Below, piece by piece: positions 11,986 to 27,830 of a stretch of DNA of 64,000 nt. The number at the start of each line of letters is the position of its first letter. The stretch's first letter is position 1. The translations under genes and the position numbers were made by a program. Below the pieces are notes generated by a model, which was not told the DNA's origin, ran no database searches, and saw nothing but the letters and a program-made list of their open reading frames with translations. Source of the stretch: Rhabditoides inermis (taxonomy: Eukaryota > Nematoda > Chromadorea > Rhabditida > Rhabditidae); contig CAWZYM010000391.1 of assembly GCA_963966185.1 (NCBI GenBank), positions 310,001-374,000 of the forward strand, written 5' to 3'.

Positions 11986-14567
11986 ATGCTTATTGCGATG
12001 TACCTCTCTCCCCTGTTCCTTCTTCTGCCCACTGCGGCCGCCATATTCTTCCCGTCCGGGGGCGACATGTGCTGTTGTGGATGCGGCACGCCCCAGCCAC
12101 CCAGCTGTGGATGCGGATGCCCCCCGCCCCAACCCTGTCCGGTCAGTACGAGTTTTCCTACGTTTTGTTATGTTGTTTACATCATAAAGTCAGCTTGATA
12201 GCGTGTTAAGGAATGATTGTGTGTTGTTGCAGGTGTGTCCTCCCCCTCCTGTCTGTCCCCCTCCCCCTCGTGCCTACTGTCCCCAGGTGGAGCCGGTATA
12301 CATCCCCTCCTGTGGAGGCGGCGGATGCGGAGGCGGATGCAGTGGAGGAGGTCAGTCAGTCCAGTCAACCCTCTCACAGCTACGTGTTCAGGCTGCAGCA
12401 GCGGTGGTGGCGGCGGTTGCGGCGGCGGAAGCTGCGGAGGCGGAGGAGGCTGTTCTGGCGGAGGCTGCGGAGGCGGAGGAGGCTGTTCTGGCGGAGGCTG
12501 CGGAGGCGGCGGCGGAGGCGGCTACGCTACTGCTGGAGGATGCGGAGGAGGAGGTAGAGCGCACCTGCCTTCTGTCGATCTATGTTCTCAATTTCAGGCT
12601 GCGGCGGAGGAGGCGGAGGCAGCTATGTGACTGCAGGCAGCTACGCGACTGGAGGCGGAGGCGGGTATGCTACTGGAGGCGGCGGCGGCGGATACGCCAC
12701 TGGAGGAGGTGGTGGAGGCTACTCGGCTCCTCAGGGAGGCGGATACAACCAGGGACCGACGAGCACTGGATATTCCGGGTCGTACAGCAAACAGGCCGAC
12801 GAGCCCACCTGTGAGTAGCAGTAGTTGGTAGTTAGTTGCTGAATTCTCACCACCACCTTTCCAGCATCTTCCGGACCGGTGCCTCCTCCCTCGATGGATG
12901 GTATGCAGGCTGCGGCCGGCTCGATCGGAGACGCTCCTCCCGCCAACCAGGTGAACATGAGATCAAAGCCGCATAGCTTCACCTTTCACCATACACTTCC
13001 CCCCAACCGGTTACTCTTCAAGTTGTTCTCATTTCTCTCATCCGCAACGCGTGATAATTGATGAACGGGCTACGCATCTCTATATCCGTAGTCCCGAGGG
13101 GCAATCACGCCGCGTAATGAACAGAATTATAGGCGATTTCGAGAAATCGTGGGTGGCGGCATCACACATTATTTCCCTGTTAACAGTCACATGCTTGCAG
13201 GCGTTCCACAGCCCCCAGCAGCAGCAGTGCTCGCCTGAGGTGAAGTACGTGGTGCTGCGGGCCAAGTCGAAGGGCGCGGCGACTGCCGAGGTGGAGGAGA
13301 TGGAGGAGGTGGTGCCGGTGGGTGGATAGAGGGAGAGATGGATAGACAGGAAGGAGAGTGAACCCCATTCCAGCAGGCCGCCCCCGTCTCTGCCACCGCT
13401 GCTCCGGAAACCGACGAATCCCACCAGGAAAACCGCGGTGAGTACAGTCGCAACATCAAAGTAACACACTCATTATAATGTATGCGTGACTTTCATAACT
13501 CTCCTAGAAACAACGTTAAGAATGAGAAAAGTTGGCTATGGCTACGCAGTCAAGGGAATAATTTATACGTGGTATGCGATACGAAGGGGGGGGGGTGAGA
13601 ATCGTTGCACGCATACGGCGCAATAGGAATTTCGGGCATCATACATCGAATCGAATCTAGTTAAGAGCATGTTTCACCTGGTTTGCGTGAATGTGTGTTG
13701 TTGAGATGAGGGAGTGGCCGCCGCGCACGGAGCTCCGATCTTCAACGACAGCAAGTGCAACAGCCAGACACTCAAGGACCTCATCACAGAGGTATCAAAC
13801 TACCCTTGTCATTTATCTAATTTATCGTTTATCACACAAAGCACACAGTTCTGTTACTCAAATCGAATGCACGTCAACGGTGACACATTTATGACTGACT
13901 ACAATCACAGCACAACGCTTGCGATACAATACGGCTTGTGTTTTCAGAACATAGTGAAGGAGGATGCTGTGGCGTCTAAGAGGGCCATCCACGACGCCTC
14001 CTTCCGAGTCTTCCCCGATTCCACCGTCGACGTCATCTGCTCCTCTACTGGTTTCACTTATCTAGTACGTATTTTTTTTTCTCTTTAGTTTTATAATTAC
14101 AAAGCAAAACGCGTACAGTACAATTTATCGCATCGAACATCAGCATCAAATTACTATGTAATTACGTGACATTGTAGTGAGTTCAGTATGCCATACTGAC
14201 ATATGATTATTAGTTATTAGTCATCTTCACACCTTTTTTGTGCGGAATCGAAACCAACCTATACCTACGAGGACTACCATAATGATAAGTCAGATTTCCA
14301 ACGGTATTCAAGATCGATAAGTAGCAGGATTTCGACAAACGCACTCTGCTAAAACGTCATGAATATGAAGATCAATGATGATTTCTTCTGGCTATCAAAC
14401 CGTTGAAGCGTACTAGGCCTAGGCTGGACAAAAACACGCAGTCGTACTATCGCTGTCATTCACGCAGAAATAACACGTTCACGTAATGCCATTATCAGGT
14501 GTCAACGACTGAGCACTGTGAGGCACAGAAAGACAACGTCATTTGCTTCATCTACCGACGTCCCTGA
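11986..14567 (+). CDS. Ground-like domain secreted protein (grl family)
   Basis: Ten exons give 395 residues: 11986-12141, 12233-12350, 12392-12553, 12598-12810, 12865-12950, 13201-13317, 13374-13437, 13706-13791, 13948-14064, 14499-14567. The ATG at 11986 starts a hydrophobic signal peptide; an in-frame ATG at 11974 would add four residues. The mature N terminus is Cys/Pro-rich, then Gly/Cys-rich repeats, then YATGGGG-type repeats. The last three exons form a ground-like domain: CNSQTLKDLITENIVKEDAV, ASKRAI, DVICSSTGFTYL and a final VSTTEHC...NVICF with the paired cysteines of the family. Ground-like proteins are nematode-specific, secreted and distantly Hedgehog-related; an extracellular or cuticle role is inferred. 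Exon 7 has a NAGNAG acceptor (CAGCAG), and exon 8 requires a TTGTTGAG acceptor to keep frame. Confidence 0.9.
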
Positions 14568-15014
14568 TTTCATTTACTCGACCACCCACCCTCCCTACTA
14601 CAGACTTCTATTGTAGACAGAACAATGATAATAGCATATTCTCAATGCCACATTCCCGTAATAATAATAAAGCATATCAATGATAAACACTTTATTCATT
14701 GTTTCAATAACGATAATCGAATGATACAACGTAAATTCTGTCTTCAACCTTTCGAAAAGCGCAAAACGATTGTACAACGAGTGAGAGATCGTGGAGAATC
14801 AGGAGGGAGCAGAGAAACTAGACGGAAATAGATTGCAAATAGGAGAGATGGAATTAATTTCATATCGTCTAAATGTCACGCGAGTGTTTCTCATAGAAAT
14901 ACATTCTTAAGTCGCATACAACATGTCACAAGGAGAGAATACCGGTGCTCGAACTTCGAAGGAGAATGCGTTGATCGGAGATATGACAAATATGACACAG
15001 ACAAAATAAATGTC
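14568..15014. other. Intergenic space between convergent genes
   Basis: The ground-like gene (plus) and the G-alpha gene (minus) converge here. No additional gene is visible. A 68-codon plus frame at 14625-14831 is AT-driven and has no splice context. Confidence 0.5.
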
Positions 15015-19405
<4,391 letters not shown>

Positions 19406-20169
19406 AGTGGCTGTGGGCAGACTACCGTAGTGAGTGTTTTGTATGGAGTGGACAGGAAAAATAGGGGGCGCTCTGTGGGGTGTGCGTGAATGGGTGATAA
19501 TCCAGAATAGGAGTACGGTAGACGGGGCGAAGTGGTGTGTCGATGGGAGGCGACGGCGGGCGACTGTTGCCGTTGACGACCCCGAGAAGCCGCCTCGCCC
19601 CGCCCACTAGGACGAGGCGAGAGATGCGAACTGTATCAAGAGACGCCAGACAGACACACACACAACTGAACACGACGTAATTGTCGAGAAATCTATTAGT
19701 CGACACACACCGCCCCGAGAAGATAATATTTCGAGAAGTGAGAATGAGACTGTCGTGTGAAAACATTCGATTGGAAAGATTCGACATTTATGAAAGAAAA
19801 GTGATATAGAGTTGCTCTCGCGAGTTCACTATTCCTGTGCTATAACTATAACGCTGTTTGTAGTCGCCGAAAGACACGTGAAAGAAGAAATCGTTGAGCG
19901 AAAAAGGCATAAAGTACAAGTAAGTGAACGCAATTTGCAATGGGGATGTTCTGTGAATCCTTCCATTCTAGGATCCGTCTTCCAATTTCATCTTTTGCGT
20001 TTTTTTTTTCAAAAAAGAGGGCGTCACAGTGAATAGTCTAATCACGTCGACATGTCGACAAGGATATACGACCGAACGCTTATTACGTTTTACCGTACAC
20101 ATATGCGCTGTCCTTTCGACGACCGAGCAACAGCATGTTACATGTATCAATCAAGTAAAGAATGAAAAG
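19406..20169. other. Upstream region of the G-alpha gene
   Basis: No gene supported. This segment separates the G-alpha start from the 3' end of the first transthyretin-like gene. It probably holds the G-alpha promoter. A CCCACAG acceptor-like sequence lies five bases upstream of the G-alpha ATG. Confidence 0.45.
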
Positions 20170-21706
20170 TCAATGTTTGCAGCTTCTGTCTTCTCCGGGG
20201 TAGGTCATAGTGAGATCCAACGTGCCCACATCATACACCCACTGTGCGGTTCCAGTATGGATGAATCTTTTCGGCACGTTGATAGTGATCCTCTTCTGAC
20301 ACGGCTGAAAACACATACAATTATCCGACAGTTCGCTGACTCTTTGTTTTGGTGAACGAACAACGTAATGTAGGCGAACGCGCATAAAATCAAATTGCAA
20401 GAAGGAAATCGCGCTACAATTATTGGAACGGTAAAAATCCGCATTCGCAAATGTCCTCTAACATTTCGAATCACAAAGAAAATAACGAAATAGAGTGCTT
20501 TTGATACTTCGATTTCTGATCTCAATTCGAGTCATGCGAACAACTTATTTTCGGCAATGTTAAATGACGATGTCTGATTATCTTTCATCGTTACAAGAAC
20601 ATATTATAATGAAAACTACTAATGAGTTCATTAAAAGTGGGAGACGAGGGAACGAGGGAGAGAGGAAAAGGGCATTTGAGAAGTCTGACACATTGCCTGT
20701 ATCTAGATAATCAGCTCAGTGGTCACCTTCATTCCATCGTTACAGTCGTGATAGACGTATAAGACGGGATCGATGTCCGTCAGTTCTCGAGTCGTTCCGT
20801 CCAACGAAAACTCGCCATTCTACAACAACACGATTGAGTACCTTCACTTTCGAAACGATCGCAGTACGCTGTATGCAATTCTAATTTCCTCTAATCGGAA
20901 CCTTCAAAACACACTTTATCTGTATATTCCTCGTCGAGCATATCGTCGGGATCGCCAGGGTCTGAAATACAAGGAAGGAGTGTGAGAGATGGGGAGAAGG
21001 AAGGGAGGAGAGAGGGAGGAGAGAGGGAGGAGAGAGGGAGGAGAGAGGGAGGAGGAAGGGAGGAGAGAGGGAGGAGAGAGGGAGGAGAGAGGGAGGAGAG
21101 AGGGAGGAGGAAGGGAGGAGAGAGGGAGGAGAGAGGGAGGAGAGAGGGAGGGAAAGAGAAATGATGACGAGAAATGATGGTATGTCATTTGTAGTCAGTC
21201 CCATGAACCACGACTCAATTCGACACATAATGAATGACCTTCCTCTCTGTCATATGATTTCCGTCGACATTGTTTTGAATTACTGTCTGCATTATACACT
21301 AGGGAAGTTCTCATGTATGTATAGTTCTACCCTTGTCAGAGCTATCCATCTATTAACTATCCAATTCTCTTACCCGATAAGCAATACACAAAACATTCTT
21401 TTGTGAGTAGGTAGATAAAGGTAATCAGACTTGGTTCACGGGCACACCATATTCAACATCACACCTCACATTCAGTAGTAAACATGCTGAATGTGGGGTG
21501 TGATAAAGGCGACGCAGCACTCACTCGTGTCGATGTCGTAAATTTTCACTTTTGTATTTCTGTAGTTGAGGTCTCCACACTTGACTCTCCCTTTCACAGC
21601 AACGCCCTGAACCATACTGTTAGAGAATATATTCTAGAAATGATACCTGCAATCTGAAAGCCGTAGTGAAAGTGGCAAGAAGAAGGAATACAATGAGTAA
21701 CCGCAT
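20170..21706 (-). CDS. Transthyretin-like (TTL) family secreted protein, copy 1
   Basis: Five exons give 138 residues: 21647-21706, 21525-21606, 20915-20961, 20727-20819, 20170-20304. A signal peptide ([18 protein letters not shown]) precedes the TTL domain: [69 protein letters not shown] and a terminal YPGEDRSC. The four cysteines and the YHDCNDG block are hallmarks of the nematode TTL (ttr) family. The length is normal. TTL proteins are secreted; some bind lipids or act as intercellular signals, but the ligand here is unknown. A second, diverged copy lies 240 bp upstream on the same strand, so the pair looks like a tandem duplication. The intron 20962-21524 contains a GGGAGGAGA array. Confidence 0.93.
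20990..21150. repeat. GGGAGGAGA-type purine array
   Basis: About 160 bp of imperfect tandem repeats with period near 11 (agagggaggag), in an intron of the first transthyretin-like gene. In the sense of that gene it is a CT-rich tract. Confidence 0.85.
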
Positions 21707-21945
21707 GATTCGAGCCTTGCAATCAATAGTGTTTTGGGCGGGGAACCACCGCGGTTCCTTTTCGAGAGATATGTTTAAACTGATAAGAACTCATTCACCC
21801 ACAACACATCACAAATACAAATATATAGTGAGTCTGGTGAAGTGTATATGGAAATGAGGGTGTTAAGGAAATAACAGGGTAGAGGAAACGTAGCATTTTT
21901 TATTTGTAATAATGTAAAATGAGTCACATGTACAGAGATTTGTGT

Positions 21946-23904
21946 TCACCAGGGGTCGTTTCTGTCATCGGGTTCCTCGAAGCGAGTCGCATTCTTCTCA
22001 TCTTTGACGACTTTCTGAAAACGACGTCAACGGGTCAACGTGAACACAACTCTGTTCCCGTGTTACCTTGATTTCCAGTTCGCACGTCTCCCCCTCTTCA
22101 CAGTTCTCTCCCTTCACAGGCACCTCAAAACAAATTCATAATTATAGCCGCATTGTCTGGTCTCTAGGGGGTGAGCAAGTGAGAGAAAGAGGGAAGTGGG
22201 AAACATACGCCTTTGAATAGATCGTCAAAAGTCGAAAGGCGGAGAGTAAGAGTGCAGTGAGAGACAGAATGCACTTACGAAGTCGTCATCGAATGTGTTC
22301 GGTTTGGGTACTCGTCGATGGCGGGTCGCCTGGCGAGTCACCTCAACAACCAATACGTAGACAACATACGACCACCAGCGAACGTTCTCCACGTTGTCAT
22401 GGTCATTTGTCTTTCGTTGACTTGACAATTGTCAGAATGACTCCAATGTTTGAGTCGTTATTTGTAGAGATATGCTCACCTTCTTCGTGTACCTTTCTTC
22501 CTTATAGATCTTTGCTTCCAGATTCAGCGTGCCAAAATCAAACACCTAAACGGTAATGTACTTTACATGCTTCACAGTTGTCAGTTAGATCTAATAAGTA
22601 GTACCGGAGAGTCTATATTTCATTCATACATACTCTGGAGTTCTGCTCGCGTTACATGTATATCCGATCTGCACGAAATCGGCAAGGCTACTATGTAGTT
22701 GGAGCTGGTACATAGTTTAGAATTACGTCACACGCCTATTTTCAGTTTTGTCGTCTCTCGTGGAAATCGACTCATCGCAGCGCTATTCTATGAAAAGTAC
22801 ACATTCTATTCAACATCGACATCGTCATGTTATACTTACTGTTATACAGACTGCCGAGACAGACTGCATGTGAACGATGTGATTCGTCCTCGTCAATTTG
22901 GTATTCATTTGTATTACTCTTGTAATCACGTATTGTTAATCAAACGGTTACACCACAATTGTATCGTACTTGATACGTATGTAGTTATGTTATGTGAAAT
23001 TTGATCTTTGTCTATGGCTCTTTTTTGATTACTTTATAACTATAAGTGATGTGCGCGGTGAGGCGAATAAGCAGAGATTAATGAGAGTGACGAGTTCTAC
23101 TTTCACATACCTTGTCGGCTTTCTTTCCCCTCGTGACGTATTGAGGGGGCAGCCGGAACTTGAACTTGCGCTGACCCGGCTGAAAATCAGAGCCGTTTGT
23201 AGAAAGAAGTGGTTAATAAAACAGTATTGTTGCTGTACCTTCATACCGTCGTTGCAGTCGTGGTATATCTTGAAGACGGGCACGACGACGTCACCTGAAT
23301 GCTGGACGAATGAGGACGATGGTAGAATGGCGTACCGTCAGGGGTTGCACCCTCGACATAGAACTCTCCCTCTCCATCAGTGTACATTTGGTCCGGCGTG
23401 TGGTCAACGTGCATTCCTGAACAGTCGTTGGGAGTCGTTGTGAGTCTCGAACGTACCCATATCGTCCTCCCACAGTTTCACTAGCACATTCATAGCCGGC
23501 ACGTGACCACACATCAGTTTCCCTGAAAAGATTCTCCTTCCTCAAAGTTTTTTGTGCATTTGACGACAATCTAGATGTAGTGAGAAGTGACTCATTGCAT
23601 TGTAGTGTAGCCGCACCGTCACACTATTTCTGGTATTCTCGTGTGAGAGTCAAACTAGTCACAACAAACCTCGAAAGTACACTTGTTTTATCGGTACTCA
23701 AGCTTGAGACTACAGCGCAGAACGTTCACTCAGATTGACTATGGAATTCAAAAAAAACGTTCAACGGTGATAAGTGAATGTTGATTTCACGGTTGAGGGA
23801 GAGTTGTATACAGTATACTTGCCTTTGACTGCCACAGCCTGGTACTTGAGAGCATCCGTCCCATACGCCACTGCCAAGAAAGCGCACAATAGCAGCAATT
23901 TCAT
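21946..23904 (-). CDS. Transthyretin-like family protein with a long charged C-terminal extension, copy 2
   Basis: Nine exons give 202 residues: 23823-23904, 23457-23522, 23336-23416, 23239-23294, 23111-23179, 22480-22545, 22279-22341, 22067-22123, 21946-22014. A signal peptide (MKLLLLCAFLAVAYG) is followed by the TTL blocks [56 protein letters not shown] and VFDFGTLNLEAKIY. Past the usual domain end, three more exons add about 70 residues: KKVTRQATRHRRVPKP, then FDDDF, a CEEGETCE pair and an acidic tail ending RNDPW. The third family cysteine of copy 1 (PCQK) is Gly here (PGQR). Intron 1 needs a GC donor (AAAG|GCAAGT); two late introns end in GAG. A GTTCAG acceptor three bases before the ATG suggests trans-splicing. 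The extension could belong to a fused neighbour, but frames and phases agree throughout. Confidence 0.85.
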
Positions 23905-24392
23905 GCCCTGAACATTGACCATACTTTTCAGGATGTGCAAAGAATCGCTAACAGAAAAATGCAGAAACAAGAAATAAGAACGAACAAATTGTTGAATGGT
24001 GTGTTGTCGGGAGTAGTGTGTGGACACTCTCTGACACCCAGTCTCGCCCTCGATATCAGCTGTTTGATAGCGATAACAAATCAATCCCCATCGGCTCCAT
24101 CAGTTGATCCGTTGTTCTATTGAATCGTAATACGAATTATGAAATCGTTTTATTTGCATTCACTCATCGTGGAATAGTCATGAATACCCATATAATAGCT
24201 GCCACTGTGCAGGGCTAGTGTGTCTACCTACGCATTGAGACAAACTGTACAAACATACACGTCAGTTATTAGTGAGCGGGATCCGAGTCGTGGGTTAGGT
24301 TATGATGGGATCCGACTAGATTGCAGCGGTGGTGGAATCGATAGCTATTGGGAAGGCGGGACGAATGGGGGCGGGAGGAATGGGGGAGGGGC

Positions 24393-26044
24393 TTAGGCGG
24401 CGTTTCTCTGGGGCACGAGGGCTCCGAGGCAGGGCGCATGGAAATCGGGCACCATATCGTCACGACCCTCTGTCTGGTTCTGAGCGACGTCGGTCAGCTG
24501 AAAGAAAACAAACATGAGCATGATCATTATCAGCATGTTATCATTATCACTATACAACTGCCATCAATCATGCACTACTACGGTAACTGATACTAGTACA
24601 GTATGAGTGTGTTCCGTACCTGGTGGCATCCGGAGAGAACGAGGAGAGTGCGAAGGCCGTGGTCGCGGCCGAACTTGACATCGGTGTTGGTGCGGTCGCC
24701 GACCATGAGAGTGCGAGACGGGTCGACGTTCCACCTAAAAAAAGAAGAGGTTTAGGAGATGGAAGAGAGAAAGCAATGAACTGCTCACCTCCTCTGAATG
24801 TACTCGAATGCGGGCGAGCAGGGCTTTCCGACAGTGATCGGGCTCCTTCCGGTGGCGACCTTGACAGCCGCGACGATGGGTCCAGCATCGGGGATGATGA
24901 CTCCGGGCACCGGCCCCGGACACGTCTCGTCCTCGTTGGTCGCAACGAAAGTGACCTGCTTGTCCTGCAGGTAGTTGGCCGCCTTCATCAGCTTGTGATA
25001 GTTGAAGTGCTTCTCGTAGCCGATCAGCACCGCTCCGACGTTCTCCTTCTTCTCCTCCAGCTCTATGTCGAACATGAAGGCGGAGCCGTCAGAGTCGTCG
25101 GGCTTCTCCATTCCGTGGCCAAAGTACTGGATGCCCAGGAGGTCCATCTCATCGCGCATGCCCTTCGAGCCGATCATGTACACCTAGAAGAGAACTGGTT
25201 AGAATGCATATTTTTCTTCTTCTCCCTCTCCCTCTCCCTCTCCCTCTCCCTCTCCCTCTCCCTCTCCCTCTCCCTCTCCCTCTCCCTCTCCCTCTCCCTC
25301 TCCCTCTCCCTCTCCCTCTCCCTCTCCCTCTCCCTCTCCCTCTCCCTCTCCCTCTCCCTCTCCCTCTCCCTCTCCCTCTCCCTCTCCCTCTCCCTCTCCT
25401 CTCCCTCTCCCTCTCCCTCTCCCTCTCCCTCTCCCTCTCCCTCTCCCTCTCCCTCTCCCTCTCCCTCTCCCTCTCCCTCTCCTCTCCTCTCCCTCTCCCT
25501 CTCCCTCTCCCTCTCCCTCTCCCTCTCCCTCTCCCTCTCCCTCTCCCTTTCCCTCCCTCTCTCTCTCGCTCACCTTCTTGTTCTGCCTGGCTCCTCCCTT
25601 GGCGAGTCCGGCCTGCTTGAGTGTGTCGGCAGCGACGGCAGCCGGGTTGACGAGGCTGTCCTTGCCGATCTTGGCCGGGTATCCCAGCTTGGCCAGCTTC
25701 TTTGCGTACACGGCGCGGCTCTTGGTGGCGTTGTTGGTGAGCACGATGACTCGCTTGTTCCTCTTCAGCAGGTACTCGACCAGCTTCGGCGATCCCGGCA
25801 TCACATCGTCGCCCAGCCACAGAACGCCTACAATACAGTAGTGAGACTACTGTAGTGCTACAGTAACCCTCTTACCGTCTGCGTCGAAGATGAAGGTGTC
25901 GATCTGGTCGCAGAGGTCGTGGAACATGTCGGCGGTGAGAGACTCGGGCTGCCTGGCCTCCACCTGAGAGGGAACATCGACGAGGAGAGACTTCTTCAGG
26001 AGGGTCGGCTCCATAGCGGTAGCACACTCGGAAATCAGCTTCAT
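24393..26044 (-). CDS. HAD-superfamily phosphatase, phosphoglycolate/p-nitrophenyl phosphatase type
   Basis: Five exons give 345 residues: 25876-26044, 25574-25827, 24789-25183, 24620-24734, 24393-24497. HAD motif I is FDADGVLW (Asp nucleophile and acid-base Asp), motif II is [10 protein letters not shown], the motif III Lys lies in GKPCSPAF, and motif IV is MVGDRTNTD. The C2 cap sits between motifs II and III. This arrangement and length match eukaryotic phosphoglycolate phosphatase/pyridoxal phosphatase (PGP/PDXP; nematode pgph genes). The enzyme should hydrolyse small phosphometabolites such as 2-phosphoglycolate in the cytosol. The ATG at 26044 directly follows a TTGCAG acceptor, which favours it as the start after spliced-leader addition; Met at 26014 is an alternative. 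Intron 2 (25184-25573) consists mostly of a hexamer array. Confidence 0.93.
25222..25555. repeat. (CTCCCT)n hexamer array inside a phosphatase intron
   Basis: About 330 bp of nearly perfect CTCCCT units with a few CTCCT and CTTTC interruptions, filling most of a 390-nt intron. In the RNA sense (minus strand) it reads GGGAGA repeated, that is, G-triplets separated by three bases over the whole length. It generates spurious SPSPSP and LPLPLP frames. Confidence 0.95.
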
Positions 26045-27245
26045 CTGCAAGCAGGGACATGAGAGCATGAGACAAGTGGGCAATGGAATGGAATGGCAAG
26101 TGAAGCTGGTGATGTGTGTGCTGCGAGCTAGGTCTTATATACTGGTTGCTTGTGGAGGGGGAGGGGAGGGGAGCCCCCGTCACCCATCCCACATTCACGT
26201 GAACACCACCCGGCTGCACTATTGCGTACTCTGTCCTCCACTTTACATGCGTTCACTTGCTCCACCATCCCTCTCTCCACTCTCCACTCTCAACACACTC
26301 TCTACGCACAGACATGATCACTCCGTCTCTGCGCACTCCCCGTCTCACGCACTGACTTGGTGATCATTGTAGATAGGAGCAAATTAGCGATACTGGCATG
26401 CTAAAGACAGACATCGACATCACTGATTGTTTTATGTTGATGAACAAGAGAAGCAAGAGAAGCTCAAACAAAACAAGCACCTTGTGTGCCTTTGCAATGA
26501 AACAACGAGCAACACAGTGTGGTGAAGTGATGAAAATCTCATGCTGATGAGAAAACACTTTTCGTCGATAATTAGTAACGACTTTTTCTAATTACGCAAC
26601 AACCAATTCTTTTGTTCATCATTATAATTATGGAGCTATAAGCGAGTTTGTGTAACAGTTTTTTTTAAAACCAGAATGATAATGCAATCTCGAGATGTAT
26701 GGTCTTATAGAAGTTACCAGAGAACATTCACGTGAATACTCTCAAAAGTTGCAGGGTTGTGTGCAGAATGATCCCAAAAAACTGCGGGGAAGACCCTATG
26801 TCGCACAGAGAACGAGCGAGTCCAACACACAACCCACAGCTCGGACATCTCATTCGCATTCCATTCACATGACAGAGAGGACGCCTCAGCTGCTCTATCC
26901 ACTGCTCTCTCATTCCTCCCGCCCTTGTCCTTCCCTCACGCTTCTCCCTAATCACTCTTAATTAATTGTGATGAAACATCTATGTATTGCTATTTCATAC
27001 GGTATTACATAGTTGCTCATTTTCTTTTTTATCTGACTATCAACAAAGACTGTCTATCAACGAAAGTTGACGTGAGTATTCCAAAGGTTGAGTGGGTACG
27101 GTAAGGTGTGTTCACGTGAATGAGAGGCTAAGAAGGGGAGATGATGTGATGGCTCATATCTGGGAAAAGAACTACAAGCAGCAGAATGTAATAATCTACG
27201 AGACAGTCAGAGAATCAGACATGGGGAGGGTGAGAGACAATGGCA

Positions 27246-27543
27246 ATTATCTTTTAAAAGGACTTCCGTAAGAGAAGAGTTTGTGTTACTCAATGTAATG
27301 CAACAAAAGCTCATGCATTTTATCAATCGAAATAGTAAACAAACCTGCTCTTTCTGCAATAAAAACTAATGCGAGCAAATGTTGTATGTCGGGAAATTTC
27401 GGTATCCGATCGATTATATAAAACTTGTTGAACTATTGGAGCAGGTTTGTGTACTATTTCGATTGATAAAATGCATGAGCTTTTGTTGCATTACATTGAG
27501 TAACACAAACTCTTCTCTTACGGAAGTCCTTTTAAAAGATAAT
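27246..27543. repeat. Long foldback: 105-bp near-perfect inverted repeat
   Basis: The arm at 27246-27350 and the arm at 27439-27543 are reverse complements over about 105 bases with a single mismatch seen (gtttgttta against gtttgtgta), separated by an 88-nt loop. If transcribed it would form a hairpin RNA of over 100 bp. I see no transposase and no clear target-site duplication. Confidence 0.9.
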
Positions 27544-27749
27544 GAATGTACTTTTATTGGATTTCATATAAATCTTTCTACATTAACATGAACCACAAAA
27601 CATTTTTTTAAAAGAAATCCAACAGTTCACTCACCTTGTTGAGTCCAAAATTGTATAAAATTTGCAAAAAAGAGTTTAGGTAATGCTGATGGGAAAATTT
27701 ACAATTCCAATGTCATTTCTATGTAAAATCATATATTACAAAAGATTCG

Positions 27750-27830
27750 CCGCCAGCCGGAACCGAACTCGAGCCATGTGTCTCAACGGGCGCAATCGCT
27801 AACCACAACACTACTGTGCGCACGGCAGAG
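27750..27830 (-). mobile_element. Decayed tRNA-derived (SINE-like) unit
   Basis: On the minus strand there is an A-box-like GTGGTTAGCGATTGCG and, 30-40 nt later, a B-box-like GAGTTCGGTTCC followed by GGC. The order and spacing are those of a tRNA-type polymerase III promoter, but stem pairing is poor, so this is probably a relic SINE head. Confidence 0.4.

Noticed and set aside
12203..12814. 203-codon Ala/Glu/Arg-rich frame
   Set aside because: Out-of-frame reading of the Gly/Cys repeats of the ground-like gene; the spliced frame carries the signal peptide and ground-like domain.
21607..21646. CTAACAG acceptor for exon 2 of TTL copy 1
   Set aside because: It puts [10 protein letters not shown] out of frame; the GGTTCAG acceptor ten bases later restores the phase.
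25204..25620. LPLPLP frame
   Set aside because: Pure translation of the hexamer array, no start context or domain.
24623..25855. 410-codon plus-strand frame rich in SLSLSL and SPSPSP
   Set aside because: It is the antisense shadow of the HAD phosphatase exons joined through the CTCCCT array; the minus strand has the conserved HAD motifs and proper splice sites.
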